Source: Mesorhizobium tamadayense
Lineage (GTDB): Bacteria; Pseudomonadota; Alphaproteobacteria; Rhizobiales; Rhizobiaceae
Assembly (NCBI RefSeq): GCF_003863365.1
Contig: NZ_RQXT01000029.1
Coordinates: 1-64,000, forward strand
Direction: 5' to 3'
DNA: 64,000 nt
Shown here piece by piece: positions 46,439 to 55,300 of this stretch (positions are counted from its first letter, which is position 1; each line of letters opens with the position of its first letter). Under the pieces are notes generated by a model. It searched no databases and was not told where the DNA came from. It was given only the letters and a program-made list of their open reading frames with translations. The position numbers were made by a program, and so were the translations under genes.

Positions 46439-47176
46439 ATGCAATTGACAAGGGCCGATCCCGGCCACCGATCGAGCCAGATGCGCGGCCCCCTGCCCGT
46501 CCACTTGCAGATCAGCGAGATGCTGATCCGCGAAATCGCCGCCGGACGCCTGGCCGACGGGGCGCGGCTGCCGACCGAACGAGAGATGGCCGCGAGCCTG
46601 GGGATCGCCGTCGGCACCCTCAGGCGCGCCCTTGCCGACCTAACTGGAAAAGGGCTCCTCGACCGCGTCCAGGGGTCGGGCAACTATGTGCGGGCGCGCG
46701 GCGACCTGCTCGGAATCTATGCCTTCTTCCGGCTGGAACGCATCGGAGGTGGCGGCCTGCCGACCGCCGACCTCCTGTCGGTCGAGCGGTTGCCCAAACC
46801 TGCCGATCTGCCGGAATTCGGCAGCGCGCGAGAAGCCCACCGCATCCGCCGTCTGCGCCGGCTTGATGGTGAGCCGGCCGCGGTCGAGGAGATCTGGCTC
46901 GACGCAAGCCGTGCCGAGCGGCTCGACAGCGAGGACCTCTCGGAATCGCTCTATCTCCACTACCGGATGGCGCTCGGCTTCACGATCGCACGCGCCGAAG
47001 ATCACGTCGCCGTTGCGCCCGTGCCCGAATGGGCTCCGGCCGAATTCAGGCCACTGGCCGGAACGGTCGTCGGCTTCGTTGAACGCCTCGCCTGGGCCGG
47101 CGACGGTGCCGGCGTGGAATGCTCGCGCACATGGTTCGATCCGGGTGTGGCGCACTACATCTCGCGTTTCAGATAA
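46439..47176 (+). CDS. GntR-family transcriptional regulator (HutC/UTRA type)
   Basis: A 245-residue regulator (257 if the ATG at 46403 is used). The N-terminal winged helix is clear: HLQISEMLIREIAAGRLADG, RLPTEREMAASLGIAVGTLRRAL and GLLDRVQGSGNYV. The C-terminal UTRA-like ligand domain has HRIRRLRRLDGEPAAVEEIWL. The start at 46439 was favoured for its GGGAAGCGGG upstream. It probably controls the divergent LLM pair and the downstream oxidoreductase gene. Confidence 0.88.
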   Translation: MQLTRADPGHRSSQMRGPLPVHLQISEMLIREIAAGRLADGARLPTEREMAASLGIAVGTLRRALADLTGKGLLDRVQGSGNYVRARGDLLGIYAFFRLERIGGGGLPTADLLSVERLPKPADLPEFGSAREAHRIRRLRRLDGEPAAVEEIWLDASRAERLDSEDLSESLYLHYRMALGFTIARAEDHVAVAPVPEWAPAEFRPLAGTVVGFVERLAWAGDGAGVECSRTWFDPGVAHYISRFR

Positions 47177-47190
47177 TCGGAAGGAAGAGC

Positions 47191-48306
47191 GTGACCAAAA
47201 CATCGATCGGCTACGGAATCGTTGGCTGCGGCATGATGGGCCGCGAGCACATCCGCAACATCGCTTTGTTGCCGGACGCGCATGTCGCCGCGATCTTCGA
47301 GCCCGACTCAGAAATGCTGGGTGCAGCGCTGGCATTGGCGCCGGATGCCCGGCCGGCAGCGTCGGTCGCCGAACTGCTGGCCATGAACGAGGTCGACTGC
47401 GTCCTCATCGCCAGCCCCAACCACCATCACCTTGCCCAGTTGGAGGAGATCGCCGAACGACGGCCGCTGCCGGTGCTGGTGGAAAAGCCGCTCTTCACCG
47501 ATGTCGCCGACGCGGGCCGGATCGCGGCGCTGAAAGCCCGGCTGCCGTTCGTCTGGGTTGCCATGGAATACCGCTACATGCCGCCCGTTGCGGCCTTCCT
47601 TAAGCAGGCCAGCGACGCCACCGGCGGCATCCGCATGCTGACGCTGCGCGAGCACCGCTTCCCGTTCCTGACCAAGGTCGGCGACTGGAATCGCTTCAAC
47701 CGCAACACCGGCGGCACCTTTGTCGAAAAATGCTGTCACTTCTTCGACCTGATGCGGCTGATCCTCAAATCCGATCCCGTGCGCGTGACGGCGAGTGCCG
47801 GACAGGCCGTGAACCATCTCGACGAACGCTACGGCGGCGAGACGCCGGATATTCTCGACCACGGCTATGTACTCGTCGACTTCGTCAGTGGCGCGCGCGC
47901 CATGCTGGAACTGTGCATGTTCGCCGAGGGCAGCCGCTATCAGGAGGAACTCTGCGCCGTCGGCGGCAACGGCAAGATCGAATGCCTGGTGCCCGGACCC
48001 GGCCGATTCTGGCCGGCGCATCTCGGATCAGCCCCGGTGCCCCAGCTCATCGTCAGCCCGCGCAATCCGCCGAGACCGCAGCTTCTGGAAATCCCGGTCG
48101 AACCGCAGCTGCTTGAGGCAGGCGACCATAACGGCTCGACCTATTTCGAGCACGCCCGCTTTGTCGCGGCGGTGCGCGGGCAGGGCAAGGTGGAGGTGAC
48201 TTTGCAAGACGGCTGGTGGGCCGTCGTCATGGGTCTTGCCGCCGAAATCTCCGCCCGCCAAGGCCGCGCCATCGACCTCGCCAGTGAATTCGCGCTGCCA
48301 ACTTAG
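47191..48306 (+). CDS. Gfo/Idh/MocA-family oxidoreductase
   Basis: A 371-residue NAD(P)-dependent oxidoreductase. The Rossmann motif GIVGCGMMGREHIRNIA is near the N-terminus, and the conserved EKPL segment (PVLVEKPLFTDVADAG) with its catalytic-type Lys lies near residue 95. The C-terminal domain has GGTFVEKCCHFFDLMR. Such enzymes act on sugars, inositols or related polyols. The GTG at 47191, after GGAAGGA, was chosen over an ATG upstream that would overlap the GntR gene. Confidence 0.9.
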   Translation: MTKTSIGYGIVGCGMMGREHIRNIALLPDAHVAAIFEPDSEMLGAALALAPDARPAASVAELLAMNEVDCVLIASPNHHHLAQLEEIAERRPLPVLVEKPLFTDVADAGRIAALKARLPFVWVAMEYRYMPPVAAFLKQASDATGGIRMLTLREHRFPFLTKVGDWNRFNRNTGGTFVEKCCHFFDLMRLILKSDPVRVTASAGQAVNHLDERYGGETPDILDHGYVLVDFVSGARAMLELCMFAEGSRYQEELCAVGGNGKIECLVPGPGRFWPAHLGSAPVPQLIVSPRNPPRPQLLEIPVEPQLLEAGDHNGSTYFEHARFVAAVRGQGKVEVTLQDGWWAVVMGLAAEISARQGRAIDLASEFALPT

Positions 48307-48470
48307 GGAGTGCTGCCCTGGCGAGATGGCAGCCAGCGGCCACCATCATTGCAAGCCGGCCACGGCGAAATATTCCCACATCGTTCGTTGCTCGAATATC
48401 CGAGGGGTTCGAGTCCAAAACACGGAGGTTAACATAGTCATAAAACAAAATAAAATCAATAAGTTAAAGT

Positions 48471-48571
48471 AATGGTGGGCCCGGAGGACGTCTTAAAGAT
48501 CTTGATTTTGTTGGGTTTTTCGTGGGCGAAAATCTGAAAGCTTCCCGTATCGTCCCGTATGCTCCCGCGAC
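48471..48571. repeat. Attachment-like repeat, copy B
   Basis: The same 101-base length and the same orientation as copy A at 33805. The first 20 bases AATGGTGGGCCCGGAGGACG are identical, and the GTTTTTCGTGGGC core and the CTTCCCGTAT...CCCGCGAC end are kept. It separates the catabolic block from the hxs block. Confidence 0.6.
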
Positions 48572-48759
48572 GCCAAACAGCCGACCGTAGCTAACCTCGT
48601 TCGCGAACGTTCGGAGACAGGGTCTAGAACGCCGGAAATGGGCACGCAAGCGGACGGTCAGCTTCTGCATACTCAGGCCGTCAATTTCCTACGCGCAGGA
48701 CGACATTCGCATTACGAAGCAGATTGAGATAGAACAGAAGCAGTGTGGGTTCACGGTTT

Positions 48760-48788
48760 CGCAATAGACCTGCCCACGTTCTATTGCG
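48760..48788. terminator. Hairpin after hxsA
   Basis: A perfect 9-bp inverted repeat, CGCAATAGA and TCTATTGCG, with an 11-base loop begins 10 bases beyond the hxsA stop. There is no U-run, so termination is only a possibility. Confidence 0.35.
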
Positions 48789-48797
48789 CCCAGCATG

Positions 48798-49343
48798 TCA
48801 TCTGGCCTCTATCCTTAGCGCAGTCAGCGTCTCGGGCGTAATCGTGCCGGTTACCTTCAAAGAGTAGTCCGCCTGCATGCGCAGTAGCCCGGCCCTCAGC
48901 TCCGGATTCATCTCGCCGTCTATCTCGCCGCTGTAATAGCCGAACGCGAGCAACGCGAACTGGACCTCTTGGACGATGTCCTTGAACTTGTAGGCATTGC
49001 CTGGGAGTGTCTTCAGCGGTGCCGGCGCCGGCGCGATAGCGGGCGCCTGGTAGGTCGGTGCGGGTGTTGACGGCGCGTTATAGGCCGGGATCCGTTCGCT
49101 TGGTGCCGGCGGGATGTAGGAATAACCGCCCGACGACGACCGGTGGCTCGAATGTGAACTATGGCTGCTATGGCTCCGATGTCCGGCCAGCGTGTACAGG
49201 TGGTCGAGCTTGAAAATATCGAAGAGAGACTTCGTCCTTCCAAGGTCGCCGTCCAACGTTGGCTTGGTCGGCAGCGCTTGTGCGTTGGCGGGCAAGAATC
49301 CCGCCGCGAGCAGCGACGGTATCGCGAAAAGCCGCTTCTTCAT
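48798..49343 (-). CDS. hxsA: His-Xaa-Ser repeat protein HxsA
   Basis: A 181-residue exported protein: a signal peptide (about 1-22, ending PANAQA), then five tandem His-Xaa-Ser triplets at residues 55-69 (HRS, HSS, HSS, HSS, HRS). A Pro/Ala-rich linker follows, then a C-terminal peptidoglycan-binding-like domain (VQFALLAFGYYSGEIDGEMN...). This is the precursor of the His-Xaa-Ser system, in which two radical SAM enzymes are thought to modify the repeat. The modification and its purpose are not known. The ATG overlaps the hxsC stop as ATGA. Confidence 0.92.
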   Translation of the reverse strand: MKKRLFAIPSLLAAGFLPANAQALPTKPTLDGDLGRTKSLFDIFKLDHLYTLAGHRSHSSHSSHSSHRSSSGGYSYIPPAPSERIPAYNAPSTPAPTYQAPAIAPAPAPLKTLPGNAYKFKDIVQEVQFALLAFGYYSGEIDGEMNPELRAGLLRMQADYSLKVTGTITPETLTALRIEAR

Positions 49344-50449
49344 TGGATAGCCCCCAAATTGCTGTATCCGTGGTTAGCTGGATGCCACTCGAAAAACCCC
49401 CCGCACCTAGCCTTCAACGAGCATCCGTCACACTCCTCTCGGTAGGCACGCTTCCAGTCGGAGATCGTAGCCGGCGCCAGATGGCGGTATGGCTCCGGTA
49501 CCGTGCAGAGTGGGAAATTGTAGAGCCAGGCATCTATTCCCCGGCTCCGCACGAGATCGATGGAACGGCTGACGACATCGAAGCCTTCCGAACTGTCGTA
49601 GAAGAGCGTCTTCCAGTTCATTCGGCCGAAGCCGATGTTCTCCATCTGCATGACTGCCCATGTCCGGATGAACGGCAGAGTGGAGATGATGAATCTTGCC
49701 AGTAGAGGCAGCCAATCCGCATTCGGACGCATCAGCACGGTGCGGAGCTCTACCTGGGCACCCAGGCGGCACATGAGCGCCAGGTTCTCCAGCAGTTGGG
49801 CGTGCGCGCCGGTCTTCCCGACGATCTCGTCATGAACAGCGGGATCGCAGGAATAGAGAGGGATCCCCCAGACCACCCTTCCCCGATCGATACGACTCAT
49901 TGCCTCCCAGTCATCCAGATCGAAATGCTGGCCATTGGTCAGGACGTGGAAGGAAAGGTCCGGGCGCGCCAAAAGCACCCTTTCTAGAAATCGGAACAGC
50001 TGAGTTTTGAAAAGCGTCGGCTCCCCACCGGAGATCCCGATCGTCGCACCTTCCGGCGCAAGCAACGCCGCAGTCTCGAAATGCGGGAATAGGTCGACAT
50101 GGTGGTTCTTGGGCGGCTGGGAGCACATCAAGCAAACCTGGTCGCACCGCTCGGTAACCAGGAAGGTGTTGTGTTGCGACGCACTACGGATAAGGCGATC
50201 CGCAGTTCCACGCCTCGGGTTCACGAGCAACACGTCTCCATCGACCTTGGAAGGATCGATGCCAAGGATTCGTATCGGACCGCCCTCGCCGACGTAATCA
50301 GCCCCTTCCGGGCCGACGCGCTCCAGCGCGACCTCGAAAGGGTTCATTTGTTCAGTGCTTTGCTCGCCGACCGCGAACTCAAACGAGCGAAGCCGGACCA
50401 CGAAAGGCTGGTCGGCGTTAGCTTCCACCTTGATGCGCAAGGGTATCAT
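49340..50449 (-). CDS. hxsC: His-Xaa-Ser system radical SAM maturase HxsC
   Basis: The 369-residue radical SAM protein has its [4Fe-4S] cluster cysteines at 102, 106 and 109 (RCDQVCLMCSQPP), followed by IGISGGEPTLFKTQ, the GGEP motif that binds SAM. A late Cys cluster (CDGCSLKARCGGFFEWHP) suggests an auxiliary cluster. Together with HxsB it should modify HxsA. The ATG at 50449 overlaps the hxsB stop as ATGA. Confidence 0.92.
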   Translation of the reverse strand: MIPLRIKVEANADQPFVVRLRSFEFAVGEQSTEQMNPFEVALERVGPEGADYVGEGGPIRILGIDPSKVDGDVLLVNPRRGTADRLIRSASQHNTFLVTERCDQVCLMCSQPPKNHHVDLFPHFETAALLAPEGATIGISGGEPTLFKTQLFRFLERVLLARPDLSFHVLTNGQHFDLDDWEAMSRIDRGRVVWGIPLYSCDPAVHDEIVGKTGAHAQLLENLALMCRLGAQVELRTVLMRPNADWLPLLARFIISTLPFIRTWAVMQMENIGFGRMNWKTLFYDSSEGFDVVSRSIDLVRSRGIDAWLYNFPLCTVPEPYRHLAPATISDWKRAYREECDGCSLKARCGGFFEWHPANHGYSNLGAIQ

Positions 50450-51855
50450 GGGTGCACCGGCGCCAGGTCGCCGGTGCACCCGGCAACGCCGAGCCAGGCG
50501 GCCAGCGAGGCGCGCGTCGGCTCGTCGTTTCGGTAGAGGAGCTCAAAAACCTTGTCGAAGAGCGACAGGTGTCGGCCGCAGAACCATGTGTCAGGCCGCG
50601 GAACGTCGATCCGGCCATACCGGGAGATATCGTCGATCACGTCAGTGCCGCAGAACGGCTGATAGGCGCAATGGATGCAATCCGGATCGAAATGGTTGAG
50701 TGCCCCCGAATTGAGAACGTCTACCTTTGCCCGGTCGATTCCCGTACCGACATCGCCAATGCTGAGATCGATACGGCCGATCCTGGATAGCATGCGCGCC
50801 TCGTCGGTCGGGTAGAAGCGGCCGTCGTGGTCTATCACGACATAGTCCGAGGCGAAGAAATTCGGGTTGCGTATGTCGACGTGGTTGTCGGCGTTTAAGC
50901 GGAGCACACGCTTCAGGCACTGGCTGAAGTAGTATTCCTCCATAAAGCGTCCAGTGCGACGGTTGCGAGCGATCAGCAGGTCGATGAATTCGCAATGAAG
51001 GCGATTCCAACGCGCAAGGACATTGTCGCCCTGTTGAATCTTTCGCGCGAATCCTTGGTGGTTTATCGGGCGAAGGTAGACGGACCGGACTCCATAGCGT
51101 TCGTAGTTGTCTAGCAGCGCCTCGAAGTCCGGTGGGTTGTCGACGTCCACCGTCGGCAATGCTGAGATTTTGCCCTTCGGATAGCGGGAAACGGCTGCCT
51201 CGAGATTTCGAAAGAAGGCGCCGGTGACCTCGCTTCCATGCGTGCGCTGGCGCTCGTGCGTTACCCGGTCTCCGTCAAGGGACGTGCTGATGACGGTGTC
51301 GTCGGCATCCAGGAACGCCCATTCGCGCGTATCCAGTCGCTGCAGGTTGGTGCAGACGACGAACTGGCATTGGGAGAACTTTTCCCGGCAGAAATCGCGG
51401 ACGGCTTCCAGTATGTCGACCCGAAGCAGGGGCTCGCCACCCTGGAATTCGATCTTGATGTCGGGACCTTCCAGACTGTCGAGAAAAGAGAGGACACCAG
51501 CGAGGGTTTCGGGCGACCAATCGAACCCGCGGGCCGTTTCGGGAGCGCGGGAAACCTGGCAATAGCCGCAGGCAAGATTGCAGCGGAGCGTCGGCACGAG
51601 GATGACGTAGTTCATTCTCGTCGGCCTCGACTGGCGCCTCGCCCACCTGTAGGCAAACGATGTCCAGCGAAGGTCGAACTCCTTGTCGAAGCCGTGATTT
51701 CCCTCTTTCAGGAAGGTCTCATCGGCGGGGGACAGGTTGTCGGTGGCGTACCGGTCCAGGAAGCCGTGGCTGGACTTGAAGAACTCGCCTGCGTCATCGG
51801 AGAACAGCACCGAACCGTCCGACATCTCGCGGAACTTCAATGGCCATACGTTCAT
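50446..51855 (-). CDS. hxsB: His-Xaa-Ser system radical SAM maturase HxsB
   Basis: A 469-residue radical SAM/SPASM-type enzyme. The cluster cysteines are 92, 96 and 99 (TLRCNLACGYCQVS), and EFQGGEPLLRVD is the SAM-binding GGEP motif. A C-terminal CIHCAYQPFCGTD is typical of auxiliary iron-sulfur clusters in peptide maturases. It overlaps hxsD by 4 bases at its start and hxsC at its end. Confidence 0.93.
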   Translation of the reverse strand: MNVWPLKFREMSDGSVLFSDDAGEFFKSSHGFLDRYATDNLSPADETFLKEGNHGFDKEFDLRWTSFAYRWARRQSRPTRMNYVILVPTLRCNLACGYCQVSRAPETARGFDWSPETLAGVLSFLDSLEGPDIKIEFQGGEPLLRVDILEAVRDFCREKFSQCQFVVCTNLQRLDTREWAFLDADDTVISTSLDGDRVTHERQRTHGSEVTGAFFRNLEAAVSRYPKGKISALPTVDVDNPPDFEALLDNYERYGVRSVYLRPINHQGFARKIQQGDNVLARWNRLHCEFIDLLIARNRRTGRFMEEYYFSQCLKRVLRLNADNHVDIRNPNFFASDYVVIDHDGRFYPTDEARMLSRIGRIDLSIGDVGTGIDRAKVDVLNSGALNHFDPDCIHCAYQPFCGTDVIDDISRYGRIDVPRPDTWFCGRHLSLFDKVFELLYRNDEPTRASLAAWLGVAGCTGDLAPVHP

Positions 51856-52127
51856 CGGCGTGTCACCGCGGCGACCAGCGCTTCACGCGTGGACAAGGTT
51901 TGCGCGTATATTTTCTCGCGGTAGACGGCGTACAAAACATCTTTTCGAAGCTGGTCTTCAATACCTGCTGATGAGCCTATTGATATCGTACCGCCTTTCC
52001 ACTCAAGGCGGCAGTTTGGATAGAGGGCCTGCAGCCGAAGCATCGCGGCATCGGCGTATTTCTCGAACTGCGGCGGGATCTTCACCACACATTCGCATTC
52101 AGTAATGTTCGAAAATTTCGTCATGTC
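51852..52127 (-). CDS. hxsD: His-Xaa-Ser system protein HxsD
   Basis: The 91-residue protein is the small partner gene at the head of the hxsDBCA operon. It resembles the HxsD family in length and in the EKYADAAMLRLQALYPNCRLEW segment. The open frame extends upstream, but the ATG at 52127 with GGTGGGGAC ahead gives the normal size. It may act as a peptide-recognition or assembly factor, as small partner proteins do in other radical SAM peptide systems; this is inference. Confidence 0.8.
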   Translation of the reverse strand, partial: DMTKFSNITECECVVKIPPQFEKYADAAMLRLQALYPNCRLEWKGGTISIGSSAGIEDQLRKDVLYAVYREKIYAQTLSTREALVAAVTRR

Positions 52128-52308
52128 CCCACCCAGCTCGATAATGCGCGGCGAGACATGAACAATCAACGCATATTTGCTTTTCTTTCTGTCTTTCCAC
52201 TCTATCCACTCGCTAAAATACTGTATCGTCTCTCCGCCTTCGATTTGTCCTGCGTTCAGACATGGGACCAATCTTCGCCGAGCTGCACCCAACCGTGCTC
52301 GCGGCACG

Positions 52309-55300
52309 TCAACGATCCTTGTCCGCCCTGGAAGCCGCGTTCTCCCGATCCTTGAGAAGTCGCGAACGAAGCTGGCGGGCCTCGACGACAAACTCATACG
52401 GGAGCGCCTCAAACACATCCTTGAGGCTGACCGGATCGTTGCGCGCCCAGAGATAATAAGGATCGACGATTTCCATGATTTTTACCAAGCGAGCCCACTG
52501 GATCGGCTTCGGCGAATCGAGCAGCCGACCGCGATGCAATAACGCAGCCGTTTCAAGGCGACGTTGACGGAGCGCCACACGAGCGGCATCGCTTACGGCC
52601 GGCAGAGTTTCGGCCGCGAGCTGGTCAAGCCAAGGTACCATCACAGCTGAAGGGATGACCGCGGCTACCTGAGCCGCCAAGACTTGGTCCTTTGAGCGCT
52701 GCGAGCTCGCCAGCGGAGCAAGCAGCGCTGCCAGTCTGTCGCCCCCCAGATGTACGCGAAGGCGCCGCTCGAGCTGCAGGCGAAGGGAAGGCTTCGCGTC
52801 CGGGTAGCGGTTCAGGAGTTCCGGGCCGGCGCGATCTGGGTCGATCTCAAGCATCAGGTCGGCGGCAGCTGGTACCTTGTGGCGCGTGAGCAAGCGTTGC
52901 GCGGCGAAATAGGCTTCCTCCGGATCCTCGTTCCGCAAATAGCGAATGGCCGCGATCGCGTTCCCGCGATCAAAACCCGAGTGGCGGTAGGCCGCCCGCA
53001 GTAGCTCGTCTCGAGCCCGGCTGTCGCCCGCCTCGGCGAGCAGTCGCAACAGCCCTCCGTCAACGATCATGTGCCCGTTGGTCCGCGAGCGCCGCAGGAA
53101 GCTGACGACCGCAGCCCTGCCCTCTGGATGGTCGATGAGTGGACGCAGGTAACCTTGGCGCGACCATGATGAACTCCCTATGTCCTGCTCCGACAGCCAG
53201 TCAATAACGGCGCGCCGGGCATCTTCATCTCCGTGTTCGCCGAGGTAGGTAGCGACGAGGTGCGCTTCCTGGTGGATCTGCCCGGCAATCATCTCGCGCG
53301 CCAGCGGAAGCAGTCCGGGCGTGTAGAAGCCCAGCGCGCGAAACGAGGCCAGTATCCTGAGTCTGATTTGGCGGGAGGTCCCTGGTTCCAGGAAGGTCGC
53401 GACCAGGCGGGACGCATTCTCTGCGGCTCGGAGGAAGCTCGTCAGAGCTGCGGCAGTGTCGAGAGATTGTGCGTCGCCAGTTGTGAGGAGACCCATGATG
53501 CGCAGGCGGAGCGCCGAGGTGTCCCGGCCGTTCGACGAGCGCATCTCCGCAGCGTTCAAATAGATGGGGGAGCCGCTACGAATCATGCTTTCAATGTGCG
53601 AGTCGCAACCGTGGACGGCGAGCGCTTCCATGTGCAGGACCTGGCCAACGGACTGGGCGTCGGGGTCGCCCGGAGCCTCCGACAGCGACCTCACGACCGC
53701 GTGGGCCTCAGACCAGCGGGCGGCGACGTATCCATCTTGGCGACCAAAGGTACTCGGTCTTGCGAGCTCGGCCACGACCAAGTCATCGAACCCCACCCCG
53801 GCGATCATCGCCAGAATGCGTTCGCAATGGCCGCCGGTGATATCGCGCGTCATATCTATGCGGCCGCGGCGCCGTGCAGCGAACGTCAGCAGTTCGGCCT
53901 CGAGCGCCGTGCCGGCACGACTTCTCAGTCTGTCGAATTGCCAAGGTTCGCAAAGGCGAGGAAGGAAGTCCAAGGGGTGATGCAGTCGCCCCTCCTCCCG
54001 GTTGGGATCTCCAGTCCCGTTGAAGACACGGAGCCTTTCGGTGAAAGCGTCGAGTACTTCGTCGAGCGTTTCGGCATTCATCGCCTCGGGTCTGTTGCGG
54101 TAATAGAAAATGAGCTCGGTCGGTGGATCGTCGCTCCTGCTCGCACGCATGCGGATCGCGTTAGCGAGGCCCTTCGGATCGGCCGCTGCCAGTAAGTCGA
54201 ACCACCAATTGGAGGCTTTCCAGCCGTAGAGGTCGCTGCCCTCCGCCAGTTGCCGCATGGCATCGCCTGGTGCTAGCCGTGCGCGGCTTCGCAAGATGCG
54301 CTCTGGCATCCACTCCTGCGTATCGGTCGCCGCCGCGTCGAGCACCGTACTCAAGGACGTCTCCCGGAAATGGCCAATCGCCTCTATGAGCGCGGCGCTT
54401 GAGGACGGCACCAGCGCCACCAACCGATCGCGATGTCTGTTCCAGATCGCCGACGCCGTGTCACCGTCAACCGATTTCTCATCCTTGAGCCGCCACAACA
54501 GCTGGTCGATCGCCGTTACGTCCGTTTCGGCGGCCAGCTTCTTGTCGAGCCACCCCGGGGCCACGGCAACGGCTATGCTCAGTGCATCGGAACTCAACTC
54601 CCGCCGGATAATCGCGAGCGACCGTGCCTCGACGTCCGATGTGGTTGCGGCCTGGTCGTAGGTGGCCGTGCGCGCAAGGTGCTCGCCCCAGATCGAGTCA
54701 AGCGCTCTCGGAGCGGGCACCACGGAGGCCGCGCGCAATCCGATGTCGACGCGGTGCTCAACGCCCGACGTGATCTGGCGCTCGATCAGGTCCTCGACGG
54801 GCCGAGCATCCGCGACCGCGATGGCGGCGAGGGCGAATGGAAGATCCCTCAGGATTTCCGAAATACCGTGTCCATCGAGCTCGTGAGCGGCGAGATATTC
54901 CAGGGCGGGAAGGATGCGCGGGCCCAGGCTGCCGAAGCCGTTTGTCCACTGATCCTCGGCATGCACTTCCGGTGGCGTCCGCGCGACATGCTCGCGAACG
55001 AGCATGGCAACGAATTCGGGCTCGCTCAGGCCAGCGAGCAGCCATAATGCGTCGAAGTAGACGTAGCTAAGACGCGTGCCGATCGCTTCGCCACTCTTGG
55101 TTCGCAGGACGTCGATCGAGGCAAAACGGGCCTCGGCTTCCGTCGGAGCCAATCCATCCTGCAGTATTGTGTCGACCAAAAATTCCGCGGCCGCCCAGTT
55201 GAGCATCCGGTCCGCGGCGAAAGCGACGCGGTCGGCAACCACGCGCCGTAAAAGCCCGACCTGCTCAAGGCGCAGGATTGCGGGATCGTCGAGCCCTGCG

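Larger units (their letters stand above)
48307..48797. other. Boundary of the hxs block
   Basis: About 490 bases without a credible gene. It contains an AT-rich stretch (48430-48470), the 101-bp repeat copy B, and a hairpin just beyond the end of hxsA. It probably marks a recombination junction. Confidence 0.45.
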
